From Fluviicoccus keumensis (GTDB taxonomy: Bacteria; Pseudomonadota; Gammaproteobacteria; Pseudomonadales; Moraxellaceae), in assembly GCF_004217445.1 (NCBI RefSeq), contig NZ_SHKX01000010.1, positions 372,001-436,000 on the forward strand: a stretch of DNA of 64,000 nt. Direction: 5' to 3'. Each line of letters opens with the position of its first letter. Position 1 is the stretch's first letter. This document shows, one piece after another, positions 15,762-23,848 of the stretch. The position numbers were made by a program, and so were the translations under genes. The notes under the pieces are model-generated. The model did no database searches. It had not been told where the DNA came from and worked only from the letters and a program-made list of their open reading frames with translations.

Positions 15762-18596
15762 ATGACCATGGACTCCTCCTTCAATCCTTCCAATCTCGAA
15801 CAACGCTGGTACGAACACTGGGAAAAACAGGGCTACTTCGCCCCCAGCGGCCAGGGTGCGCCCTACTGCATCATGATTCCGCCGCCCAACGTCACCGGCT
15901 CGCTGCACATGGGTCACGGCTTCAACAACACCATCATGGACAGCCTGATCCGCTACCACCGCATGACCGGCCGCAACACGCTGTGGCAGCCCGGCACCGA
16001 CCACGCCGGCATCGCCACGCAGATGGTGGTGGAGCGCCAGCTGGGCTTGCAGAACATCACCCGCCACGACCTGGGCCGCGACAAATTCCTCGACAAGGTG
16101 TGGGAGTGGAAGGCGCAATCCGGCGGCACGATTACCCGCCAGATCCGCCGCCTCGGTTCGTCGGTGGACTGGAGCCGCGAACGCTTCACCATGGACGACG
16201 GCCTGTCGAACGCGGTGAAGGAAGCCTTCGTGCGCCTGTATGAGGACGGCCTGATCTACCGCGGCAAGCGGCTGGTGAACTGGGACCCGAAACTGCACAC
16301 CGCCATTTCCGATCTGGAGGTGGTCAGTGAAGAAGAGAAAGGCTCGCTGTGGCATTTCCGCTATACGCTGGAAGACGGCAGCGGCTATCTGGTGGTGGCG
16401 ACGACCCGCCCGGAAACGCTGCTGGGCGATACCGCCGTGGCCGTCAACCCGGACGACGAACGCTACCAGCACCTGATCGGCAAGAACGTGCGCCTGCCGC
16501 TGACCGGCCGCCTGGTGCCGATCGTGGCCGACAGCTATGTCGACAAGGCCTTCGGCACCGGCTGCGTGAAGATCACCCCGGCGCACGACTTCAACGACTA
16601 TGAGCTCGGGAAGCGCCACAGCCTGCCGCTGATCAACGTCCTCGACAAGGACGCGAAGATCCTCAGCGAGTTTACCGTGCTGACCTTCGGCAGCTACGAA
16701 ACCTTGCACGGCGAGAAGGCTCCGGAAGCCTATGCCGGACTGGACCGCTTCGTCGCCCGCAAGCAGCTGGTGAAGCAGGCCGAGGAAGAAGGCTGGCTGG
16801 ACAAGATCGAGCCCTACGCCCTGAAGGCGCCGCGCGGCGACCGTTCCGGCGTCATCGTCGAACCGTGGCTGACCGACCAGTGGTATGTCTCCGCGAAGGA
16901 GCTGGCCAAGCCCGCCATCGAGGCTGTGGAAGACGGCCGCGTCAAGTTCGTGCCCGAGCAGTACCAGAACATGTACTACTCGTGGATGCGCGACATCCAG
17001 GACTGGTGCATTTCCCGCCAGTTGTGGTGGGGCCACCGCATTCCCGCTTGGTACGACAACCACGGCAACGTCTACGTCGGCCGCACCGAAGCCGAAGTGC
17101 GCGACAAGTACAGTCTGGATGCGGATGTCAGCCTGCGTCAGGACGACGACGTGCTCGACACCTGGTTCTCCTCGGCGCTGTGGACCTTCTCCACGCTGGG
17201 CTGGCCGGAAAACACCCCGGAACTGAAGACCTTCCACCCCACCGACGTGCTGGTGACCGGCTTCGACATCATCTTCTTCTGGGTGGCCCGGATGATGATG
17301 ATGACCATGCACTTCATGAAGAACGCGGACGGTACGCCGCAGATTCCGTTCAAGACCGTGTACGTGCACGGCCTGGTGCGCGACTCGGAAGGCCAGAAGA
17401 TGTCGAAGTCCAAAGGCAACGTGCTGGACCCGCTGGACATCATCGACGGCATCGATCTGGAATCGCTGGTCGCCAAGCGCACCACCGGCCTGATGAAGCC
17501 GCAGGACGCCCCGAAGATCGAGAAGGCGACGCGCAAGGAATTCCCGGAGGGCATCAACGCCTTCGGCACCGACGCGCTGCGCTTCACCTTCGCCGCCCTC
17601 GCCTCCACCGGCCGCGACATCAAGTTCGACATGAAGCGCGTCGAAGGCTACCGCAACTTCTGCAACAAGCTGTGGAACGCCGCCCGCTTCGTGCTGGGCA
17701 ACTGCGAAGGCCAGGATGTGGCTGTTGATCACGCCAACTACGAACTCAGCGTGGCCGACCAGTGGATCATCAGTCGCCTGCAGCGCACCGAACAGGCCGT
17801 CACCGAGGCCTTTGCCGCCTACCGTTTCGACATGGCGGCACAGGCAATCTATGAGTTCGCGTGGAACGAGTACTGCGACTGGTATCTGGAACTGACCAAA
17901 CCGGTGCTGACCGGCGACGCCTCCACCGCCGCCAAGGCCGGGACGCGCCGCACGCTGGTGCGGGTGCTTGAAACCCTGCTGCGCCTGCTGCACCCGATCA
18001 TGCCGTTCATCACCGAGGAAATCTGGCAGCGCGTGAAGCCGCTGGTGGGCAAGACCGCCGACAGCATCATGCTGGAAGCCTATCCGCTGGCTGACGAGAG
18101 CAAGATCAATGTCGAGGCCGAGCAGGACGTGGCCTGGCTGCAAGCCGTGATCAGCGCCATCCGCAACATTCGCGGCGAACTGAACATTTCGCCCGCCAAG
18201 GCGCTGACCGTGCTGTTCCATCACGGTGGCGCGGCGGATCAGGTGCGTCTGGAGCGGTATCGCAGCCAGCTGGCCTTCCTGGCGCGGCTGGAAGCGCTGA
18301 CCTGGCTGGAAACCGGCGCCGAGCTGCCCTTCGCCGCCACCAAGCTGGTGGGCGACATGAGCCTGCTGGTGCCGCTGAAAGGCCTGATTGACGCCGAGGC
18401 CGAAGCCGCGCGCTTGCGCAAGGAGCTGGACAAGCTTGAGAAGGAAGTCGGCCGTCTGGCAGGCAAGCTGGAAAACCCGGCTTTTGTCGACAAGGCCCCG
18501 GCGGATGTGGTGGCCAAGGAGCAGGAAAAGCTGGCGGCGGTGAAGGCGGAAATCGCGACGCTGCAGGAGCAGCTGGTGAAGGTGGAGGCTTTGTAA
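15762..18596 (+). CDS. valS: Valyl-tRNA synthetase
   Basis: A 944-residue class Ia synthetase that charges tRNA-Val. It shows the HIGH-type motif PPNVTGSLHMGHGFNN (about 43-58), the CP1 editing domain with ATTRPETLLGDTAVAVNP, and the KMSKS loop (from 546, followed by KGN). An anticodon-binding helical domain follows, then the ValS C-terminal coiled coil (about 875-944) that holds the tRNA. Length is normal and the protein is intact. The last 71 codons are duplicated about 2.2 kb downstream behind an AT-richer two-gene module. The second ATG at 15768 is an alternative start. Confidence 0.97.
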   Translation: MTMDSSFNPSNLEQRWYEHWEKQGYFAPSGQGAPYCIMIPPPNVTGSLHMGHGFNNTIMDSLIRYHRMTGRNTLWQPGTDHAGIATQMVVERQLGLQNITRHDLGRDKFLDKVWEWKAQSGGTITRQIRRLGSSVDWSRERFTMDDGLSNAVKEAFVRLYEDGLIYRGKRLVNWDPKLHTAISDLEVVSEEEKGSLWHFRYTLEDGSGYLVVATTRPETLLGDTAVAVNPDDERYQHLIGKNVRLPLTGRLVPIVADSYVDKAFGTGCVKITPAHDFNDYELGKRHSLPLINVLDKDAKILSEFTVLTFGSYETLHGEKAPEAYAGLDRFVARKQLVKQAEEEGWLDKIEPYALKAPRGDRSGVIVEPWLTDQWYVSAKELAKPAIEAVEDGRVKFVPEQYQNMYYSWMRDIQDWCISRQLWWGHRIPAWYDNHGNVYVGRTEAEVRDKYSLDADVSLRQDDDVLDTWFSSALWTFSTLGWPENTPELKTFHPTDVLVTGFDIIFFWVARMMMMTMHFMKNADGTPQIPFKTVYVHGLVRDSEGQKMSKSKGNVLDPLDIIDGIDLESLVAKRTTGLMKPQDAPKIEKATRKEFPEGINAFGTDALRFTFAALASTGRDIKFDMKRVEGYRNFCNKLWNAARFVLGNCEGQDVAVDHANYELSVADQWIISRLQRTEQAVTEAFAAYRFDMAAQAIYEFAWNEYCDWYLELTKPVLTGDASTAAKAGTRRTLVRVLETLLRLLHPIMPFITEEIWQRVKPLVGKTADSIMLEAYPLADESKINVEAEQDVAWLQAVISAIRNIRGELNISPAKALTVLFHHGGAADQVRLERYRSQLAFLARLEALTWLETGAELPFAATKLVGDMSLLVPLKGLIDAEAEAARLRKELDKLEKEVGRLAGKLENPAFVDKAPADVVAKEQEKLAAVKAEIATLQEQLVKVEAL
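18381..18596 (+). repeat. Direct repeat A: 3' end of valS
   Basis: This is the 216-nt end of valS (from GLIDAEAEAARL to the stop). A second copy lies at 20593-20802. By eye the copies differ by one in-frame 6-nt gap near the start and 8 substitutions, of which only one changes an amino acid (Ala to Thr). Confidence 0.95.
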
Positions 18597-18618
18597 AAGC
18601 TTTCGCGGATGCTAATGT

Positions 18619-18640
18619 AGGGGGCAACTTTCGCCCCCTT
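18619..18640 (+). terminator. Terminator-like hairpin after valS
   Basis: Arms AGGGGGC and GCCCCCTTT enclose AACTTTC, with a short T run (CTTTGACA). It separates valS from the following ATPase gene. A TTGACA lies at 18640-18645 and a TATTAT box at 18646-18651, but a well-spaced promoter for the next gene is not clear. Confidence 0.55.
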
Positions 18641-18670
18641 TGACATATTATACACGATAACGAGTTAGCT

Positions 18671-19900
18671 ATGATCAGATCGATCAAAATTGAGAACTAT
18701 AAGTCCATACTAGACCTAGAAGTAGAGGCTGGGCGATTCAATGTTATTATTGGAGGGAATGGCGTAGGGAAAAGCAATTTTTTAGAAGCATTGGTATTAT
18801 TTGGTGCTGCCGATGCTGACAAATTGGATAACGAGTTTCTAGTATCCCGTGGCGCAAGGCTTGTTGAATTCTTGCCATTATTTTATGACATCAACGACTC
18901 TATCATCAACCTTACAATTAAAGCAGACGAATTCGATTACGGAATTAAAATCGAAAGACTAGGTGCAACACACAAGTACCAAAAAGATATCTCACGCAAT
19001 GAGGCCACCCCTGACGACGCCTTGGATATTATTACCAGAATTGAAAAAGCTGAAGACACCACTTTTTTTCTTGAAAAAAAGATAGCAGAATTAGAGTCAA
19101 GTAAAGAGAAATACTCAAAGTCTAAAGACGATGATTTAAGAAGCCTAGGCAAGCAACTAGAGAGCCTACTCATATCTTTAAAAGAAAACATTAATAGCCA
19201 GAAAGACCATATTGCAACCATCAAGAAGAACCTTACCATTATTCCCGACTTCATTCTATATTCACCAGAAAATACTGCCCTCCGCAACTTCTACCGGGAA
19301 GGACAGATTGAACCCTTGGGTATAAATGGCGAAGGCTTACTCAAGTTGCTCAAAGTCATGCAAGAAATTGAAGCAGATGCATTTCAGGATGTCCTTAAAT
19401 GCCTAGATCTGTTCGACTGGTTTGAAAAAATTGAAGTCCCAAAAGATCTTTCCAGCCTAGAAGACAAGGTCAGCATCAAGGACAAATACCTCACAACTAT
19501 GTTCGACCAACGTAGTGCTAACGAAGGATTCCTGTTTGTCTTGTTCTACGCTGCCCTCTTCTGTTCAAATAACACGCCAAGCATATTTGCCATAGACAAC
19601 ATTGACGCCTCTTTCAATCCCAAACTCTGTACTGCATTGATTACGCGTCTAGTACATCTATCTAAGAAATATGACAAGCAAGTCTTTGTCACTACCCACA
19701 ACCCCGCAATCCTAGACGGACTAGATTTGGGAGATGAAGAGCAGCGATTGTTTGTGGCTTCTCGCAACAAGAAAGGCCACACCCGCTTCAAACGCATCGG
19801 TTTAGCCGACAAGCCCAAGTCACCAGCTAATGGCGAACCTGTGAAATTATCTGAAGCGTTCATGCGCGGCTATCTCGGTGGTTTGCCCAAAAACTTCTAA
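18671..19900 (+). CDS. AAA/ABC-type ATPase of a two-gene putative defence module
   Basis: A 409-residue SMC/OLD-like ATPase. It begins MIRSIKIENYKSILDLEVE, then Walker A GGNGVGKS (28-35). A charged stretch of about 120-185 is likely coiled coil, followed by a Walker B-like IFAIDNID (about 304-311) and a H-loop region TTHNPAILDGL (about 348). The residue after the Walker B Asp is Asn, where most relatives have the catalytic Glu. The gene is clearly AT-richer than its neighbours, lies between two copies of the valS 3' end and is followed 11 nt later by a TOPRIM-like gene. ATPase plus TOPRIM partners are typical of anti-phage or nucleic-acid-sensing systems (OLD, Gabija, PARIS, RloAB types). Which type this is cannot be decided by eye. 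Confidence 0.78.
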   Translation: MIRSIKIENYKSILDLEVEAGRFNVIIGGNGVGKSNFLEALVLFGAADADKLDNEFLVSRGARLVEFLPLFYDINDSIINLTIKADEFDYGIKIERLGATHKYQKDISRNEATPDDALDIITRIEKAEDTTFFLEKKIAELESSKEKYSKSKDDDLRSLGKQLESLLISLKENINSQKDHIATIKKNLTIIPDFILYSPENTALRNFYREGQIEPLGINGEGLLKLLKVMQEIEADAFQDVLKCLDLFDWFEKIEVPKDLSSLEDKVSIKDKYLTTMFDQRSANEGFLFVLFYAALFCSNNTPSIFAIDNIDASFNPKLCTALITRLVHLSKKYDKQVFVTTHNPAILDGLDLGDEEQRLFVASRNKKGHTRFKRIGLADKPKSPANGEPVKLSEAFMRGYLGGLPKNF

Positions 19901-19911
19901 GGAAAGCTGCA

Positions 19912-20802
19912 ATGAAATTCGGCCTTATTTGTGAAGGGATAACGGATCACCGAGTAATCGAAAATCTGTTATGCGGATTCTTTCCTGAGTATCCAGATCT
20001 TGATGAGGATATCAACTTTCTACAACCAACACTCGATGAAACCGATAGCCAACAACAGGGCTTTGGTGGCTGGGAGCTGGTTATTGCCTATCTGAAATCC
20101 AGTCAATTTGAACAAGCAGTTATAAATCATGACTATATCGTCATTCAGATTGACACAGACTGTTGCGAGCATCCTAATTTCGGCGTCCACCCTATTAGCC
20201 TTGCAGCACAAGACCAAGCGGATTTTTATGAAAAAATTCGCAATAAACTGATTGAATTCATATGCCACAATACCATTTATGCGCACTACGCGGATAAGAT
20301 ATTATTCTGTATTTGCATTCATTCGCTGGAATGCTGGTTAATCGCCTTGTACGAGTCACGACGTAGCAAGTCACCCAAAATAAACAATTGTGAAGATGCT
20401 TTTGGCAAGTTATTGATGCGGCAAAATTATCGCGAAAAATTCGAAAAAACCAGCCGCTGCTATGACAAGATCAGTCAGCTCCTCCTGAAAGCTAAAACAA
20501 TTAATGGGCTTGCCGGTTCCTCGTACAGTCTGGATCGCTTTTTGGAGCAATTAGCCTACGTTGCCCAGCAGCCTTGCCCTGATCCACCAACTGGCCTGAT
20601 TGACGCCGAAGCCGCGCGCCTGCGCAAGGAGCTGGACAAGCTGGAGAAGGAAGTCGGCCGTCTGGCAGGCAAGCTGGAAAACCCGGCTTTTGTCGACAAG
20701 GCCCCGGCGGATGTGGTGGCGAAGGAGCAGGAAAAGCTGGCGGCGGTGAAGACGGAAATTGCGACGCTGCAGGAGCAACTGGTGAAGGTGGAGGCGCTGT
20801 AA
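19912..20802 (+). CDS. TOPRIM-like protein with a valS-derived C-terminal tail (chimera)
   Basis: A 296-residue product. Residues 1-227 look like a TOPRIM/DUF4276- or RloB-like effector: KFGLICEGITDHRVIENLL at the start (Glu of the first TOPRIM motif), YIVIQIDTD (DxD motif, about 78-86) and a later HSLECWLIALY. From residue 228 (GLIDAEAARLRKEL) to the stop it is nearly identical to the ValS C-terminal coiled coil, because the reading frame runs straight into the displaced copy of the valS 3' end. The native C-terminus may therefore be lost or replaced. It is the partner of the upstream ATPase, 11 nt away. The base composition changes sharply at the join, from AT-rich to GC-rich. A nuclease role is inference. 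Confidence 0.75.
   Translation: MKFGLICEGITDHRVIENLLCGFFPEYPDLDEDINFLQPTLDETDSQQQGFGGWELVIAYLKSSQFEQAVINHDYIVIQIDTDCCEHPNFGVHPISLAAQDQADFYEKIRNKLIEFICHNTIYAHYADKILFCICIHSLECWLIALYESRRSKSPKINNCEDAFGKLLMRQNYREKFEKTSRCYDKISQLLLKAKTINGLAGSSYSLDRFLEQLAYVAQQPCPDPPTGLIDAEAARLRKELDKLEKEVGRLAGKLENPAFVDKAPADVVAKEQEKLAAVKTEIATLQEQLVKVEAL
20593..20802 (+). repeat. Direct repeat B: displaced valS 3' end
   Basis: A 210-nt second copy of the last part of valS, in frame with the preceding TOPRIM-like gene. It matches 18381-18596 except for a 6-nt gap and 8 substitutions, 7 of them silent. It is followed by what is probably the original valS terminator. Confidence 0.95.
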
Positions 20803-20822
20803 GCCTCCGCTGTGCCGGAATG

Positions 20823-20848
20823 AAAAAAGGCCCTGACGGGCCTTTTTT
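20823..20848 (+). terminator. Bidirectional terminator after the valS-tail chimera
   Basis: Arms AAAAAAGGCCC and GGGCCTTTTTT around TGAC. It is symmetric and serves both the plus-strand gene ending at 20802 and the minus-strand oxidoreductase ending at 20860. It is framed by ATGAAA and TTTCAT. Confidence 0.85.
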
Positions 20849-20859
20849 CATGGCTGGAC

Positions 20860-22119
20860 TCAGGCGCGCAAGCGACGGGTCTTGAAGGTATTCCAGCCGT
20901 TCTCGGTCATGCCGATCAGGAAGGAGACCAGGCCGGACTCGTTCGGCTTCGGCTCGCAGCCGTTGGCCATGCGCCTCAATTGGCGAGAGTACCAAGCCAC
21001 TTCCATCAGCGCCATCTTGTCGATGGGCTTGATGCCGGTCTTGATCGGCTTGACCTGATAGCGGGGCTGTTGACCGGACAACAGGCGGTTCGGCACTTCC
21101 GGCTCGATGGCCAGCGACCGCGCAATGCCCACGAAATCCACCGCGCCGCTGGTAATGGCTTCGCTCATGCCCTCGGCCGTCCGGAAACCGCCGGTGACCA
21201 TCAGCGGCGTCTTCACGGCCTGACGGGCCTTCTCGGCGAATTCCAGGAAATAGGCCTCGCGACGGCGGGTGGAGTCCTTGACCGGTACTTCCTTCACACC
21301 GGCCATGGCCGGCGCTTCATAGGTGCCACCGGAAATCTCGATCAGATCAATCCCGGCCTCGGACAGGGCGCGGATCACGTCCAGCGACTCTTCCTCGGTA
21401 AAGCCGCCCTTCTGGAAGTCGGCGGAATTCAGCTTGATGCCCACCGGGAAATCCGGGCTGGTGGCGGCGCGGATGGCTTTGAACACTTCCAGCACGAAGC
21501 GGCGGCGGTTCTCGGCATTACCTCCCCATTGGTCGGTACGCTGGTTATGGTGGCCGGAGAGGAACTGGCTGACCAGATAACCGTGCGCGCCGTGAATCTG
21601 CACGCCGCTGAAACCGGCCTTTTGGGCAATCGCGGCGGTGCGGCCGAAACGGGCGATGATGTCCAGGATTTCCGCCTCGGTCAGCTCGCGCGGCGTGGCG
21701 AAGAAGGCGGCGATTTCCTTGCCGAAGGGGATGGCGGACGGGGCGACGGATTCAACATTCAGCCCTTTCGGCACCTGCTTGCCGGGATGGTTGATCTGCA
21801 TCCACAGTTGCGTCCCATTGCGGGTGCCGGCTGCCGCCCATTGCTTCAACAGTTCCAGGTCACTTTCGTCTTCCAGCGCCACGTTGTTGGGCTCGCCCAG
21901 CGCGCGGCGATCGATCATGACGTTGCCGGTGATCAGCAGGCCGATGCCGCCGTCGGCCCAGCGCCGGTAGAGATTGGCCAACCCTTCGGTGACGTGGTTG
22001 TCGGTGGTGCCCAGGGCTTCACTCATGGCGGACTTGGCCAGCCGGTTCTTCACGACCGCGCCGTTGGGCAGGGTGAAGGGTTGACCAAGGATCTGGGCGG
22101 GGGACAGGCTGGATGACAT
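20860..22119 (-). CDS. NADH:flavin oxidoreductase (Old Yellow Enzyme family)
   Basis: A 419-residue FMN-dependent TIM-barrel enzyme. The N-terminus LGQPFTLPNGAVVKNRLAKSAM matches the FMN-contacting strand of OYE/2-enoate reductases. WMQINHPGKQVP, GVQIHGAHGYLVSQFLSGHHNQRTDQWGG (substrate-binding His and Asn/His, about 173-201) and the phosphate-binding VTGGFRTAEGM with VDFVGIARSLA are present. Such enzymes reduce activated alkenes, nitro compounds or quinones using NAD(P)H. It is a single gene; a perfect palindrome 56-77 nt upstream of the ATG suggests control by a local-type repressor. No adjacent regulator gene is present. Confidence 0.88.
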   Translation of the reverse strand: MSSSLSPAQILGQPFTLPNGAVVKNRLAKSAMSEALGTTDNHVTEGLANLYRRWADGGIGLLITGNVMIDRRALGEPNNVALEDESDLELLKQWAAAGTRNGTQLWMQINHPGKQVPKGLNVESVAPSAIPFGKEIAAFFATPRELTEAEILDIIARFGRTAAIAQKAGFSGVQIHGAHGYLVSQFLSGHHNQRTDQWGGNAENRRRFVLEVFKAIRAATSPDFPVGIKLNSADFQKGGFTEEESLDVIRALSEAGIDLIEISGGTYEAPAMAGVKEVPVKDSTRRREAYFLEFAEKARQAVKTPLMVTGGFRTAEGMSEAITSGAVDFVGIARSLAIEPEVPNRLLSGQQPRYQVKPIKTGIKPIDKMALMEVAWYSRQLRRMANGCEPKPNESGLVSFLIGMTENGWNTFKTRRLRA

Positions 22120-22174
22120 CGGGAATCTCCGGTTTAAGGACCGCCAGGCGGTACGATGGTCAAAACATACCCTT

Positions 22175-22196
22175 TAGTTTGAAAGTTGTCAAACTA
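22175..22196 (-). promoter_or_regulatory. Operator-like palindrome upstream of the flavin oxidoreductase
   Basis: A perfect 8-bp inverted repeat, TAGTTTGA (22175-22182) and TCAAACTA (22189-22196), with a 6-bp spacer. It lies 56-77 nt before the oxidoreductase ATG. Size and symmetry fit a TetR-, MarR- or HxlR-type repressor site, but the regulator is not in the window. Confidence 0.55.
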
Positions 22197-22385
22197 TGAA
22201 TCTGAGATATTCTTGGCCGGATTACGCGCCAGCATGGGCCAACAAACGCTGAAAGTTGTGACCGAGAACAAAAAAACCACAACAATTCAGGCAGCTACCG
22301 GAAACCGGTGATATTCTGAACGTATGGATAGTTGTGCATCGGGGTTGCCGGGATGGCGGCCTCAAGGAAAACAAGGAGAAACGTC

Positions 22386-22649
22386 ATGAAGTCGATGGAC
22401 AGGTCTACCACCTTGCCCCTGGACGCCATCGGGGCGCTCGAACTGGGCCAGAAGCCCGAAGCCATCCGGATTGTCCGTCAGGAAATGGGCATGAATCCCG
22501 AAGAGGCCGGCCACCTGATCGACCACTACCTCAAAATGCATCCCGTCGCCCCCGTCCCTGGATTCCAGCCCTCCCCTCCCAATCACTTGCGCTGGCTGAT
22601 GGTAATCGGGCTGGTTATCGTGTTCGGGGGATTAACCCTGTTGGTGTAG
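22386..22649 (+). CDS. Small membrane protein with L7/L12-like N-terminal motif
   Basis: The ATG at 22386 follows AAGGAGAAACGTC, a strong ribosome site, giving 87 residues. Residues 12-45 (AIGALELGQKPEAIRIVRQ, then EMGMNPEEAGHLIDHYL) resemble the helix-turn-helix-like end of ribosomal protein L7/L12 (AIK-VRE-tGLgLkEAK pattern), as seen in a group of small bacterial proteins of unknown role. A Pro-rich linker leads to one C-terminal membrane helix (WLMVIGLVIVFGGLTLLV). Function unknown. Confidence 0.65.
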   Translation: MKSMDRSTTLPLDAIGALELGQKPEAIRIVRQEMGMNPEEAGHLIDHYLKMHPVAPVPGFQPSPPNHLRWLMVIGLVIVFGGLTLLV

Positions 22650-22655
22650 GCCTGC

Positions 22656-23714
22656 TTACTGCGCAGCAGGCATGGCCGGAGCCGTGAACTCCGCCGCCAG
22701 AATGGCGGCGACTTCCGGCGAGGCGAAAAACCCTTCCAGCTGCCGCCGGAACAGGGCCTCCAGCATGCCGCGCTCGTGCAGCACGGCAATCACCGGCGGG
22801 CCGAAGCGCATGGCCTGCTGCACCATGATTTCATGATCAATCCCGACCTCGCCCAGCAGGTCGTAGAGACTGGTGTCGCCGTACAGTTCAAAGAAGGTAT
22901 CGATCCCCGAGTCGATGATGGAACGGACAAAATCTGTCTGCCGCACTTCCCGCCAGTATTCGTAACCCAGCACAAAGAACTCTTCCAGATCCAGCGCCGT
23001 CAGCTGGTGCAGGCCGTCGGCCAGCGGCCGGGTTTTCAGGGCGTCCCAGATATCCAGGATACTGTCGCGCAGCCGGGTGTCGGCCAACTCCAGCAAGGTT
23101 TCGCCGCTGCTGACCAGCAAGCCCTGCAAGGCCCGGCGCAGGTAATCGTGCAGCCGGCTTTCCAGCGCTTCCTCAAGACCGCCGGGCAAGGCTTGCAGCG
23201 CTTCACGGCCGAAGCGCGCCAGTGAACGCGCGCCCGGCAGCCGCGACGTGGCGACGGCATGATCGAGATAACCGCGCACGCCCTCAGTGAGCAGCGAGGT
23301 TGCCAGTTCGGCGTAAAGCGGGTTGCTGACGACCTCATGCACCAGGCGTTCGCGAACGTCGCGCAGCTCCAGCACCTTGTCCAGCATTTCCTCAAAGCTG
23401 TTGTCGCTCAGGATATCGCCCAGCGTGGTGTTCGCATGCACCGGATGGGCATGAAGCGCGCGCGCCACCGCTGCGACCAGCTCCAACACGCCGCCGCTCA
23501 GGTCCAGCTCCAGCGCGAACTGGTGCACCACCTCCTTGATCAGGCGGGGCTCCATCGCCTGGTTCAGGGTCAGCAGGCGGGCGTTCTGCAGATCGGCTTC
23601 CAGCTCGGCGCGCACCCAGGCCTCGTATTCATCGCCGGTCAGGCGGCGGATCATGTAGGCGATCTGGGCGTTGAGCAGGGCTTCAGCCCGGGGGGACAGC
23701 GGCGTTCCGTTCAT
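22656..23714 (-). CDS. Conserved hypothetical helical protein
   Basis: A 352-residue protein that appears almost wholly alpha-helical and soluble. It is rich in Leu, Ala, Arg and Glu, with no signal peptide or clear membrane segment. Recognisable stretches such as NPLYAELATSLLTEGVRGYL (about 131-150) and DSGIDTFFELYGDTSLYDLLGEVGIDHEI (about 262-290) do not match a family I know. It is the only gene between the small membrane protein and the fba terminator, transcribed minus. Coding is supported by length and by composition matching its neighbours. Confidence 0.7.
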   Translation of the reverse strand: MNGTPLSPRAEALLNAQIAYMIRRLTGDEYEAWVRAELEADLQNARLLTLNQAMEPRLIKEVVHQFALELDLSGGVLELVAAVARALHAHPVHANTTLGDILSDNSFEEMLDKVLELRDVRERLVHEVVSNPLYAELATSLLTEGVRGYLDHAVATSRLPGARSLARFGREALQALPGGLEEALESRLHDYLRRALQGLLVSSGETLLELADTRLRDSILDIWDALKTRPLADGLHQLTALDLEEFFVLGYEYWREVRQTDFVRSIIDSGIDTFFELYGDTSLYDLLGEVGIDHEIMVQQAMRFGPPVIAVLHERGMLEALFRRQLEGFFASPEVAAILAAEFTAPAMPAAQ

Positions 23715-23798
23715 GGGTGACTATCCGGAGGATGACTGGCGCTCATTCTAGCGGCAGCACGACGGGAAACCTATTGGTCAGTACAGAAATTAGCGGCA

Positions 23799-23827
23799 CA
23801 AAAAAAGCGGCCCGGAGGCCGCCTTTT
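23799..23827 (-). terminator. Terminator after fba (bidirectional)
   Basis: Arms AAAAAGCGGCC and GGCCGCCTTTTT enclose a short CGGA loop. On the minus strand of the hypothetical gene side and the fba side it has T tracts; its position 3' of fba makes it the end of tkt-gap-pgk-fba. Confidence 0.75.
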
Positions 23828-23848
23828 TCATAGCTGACACGCCGGGGC

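Noticed and set aside
15738..18224. 828-codon minus-strand open frame opposite valS
   Set aside because: The plus strand encodes an intact ValS with all motifs. The antisense product is His/Val/Gln/Gly-rich low-complexity reading, the usual shadow of a GC-rich gene.
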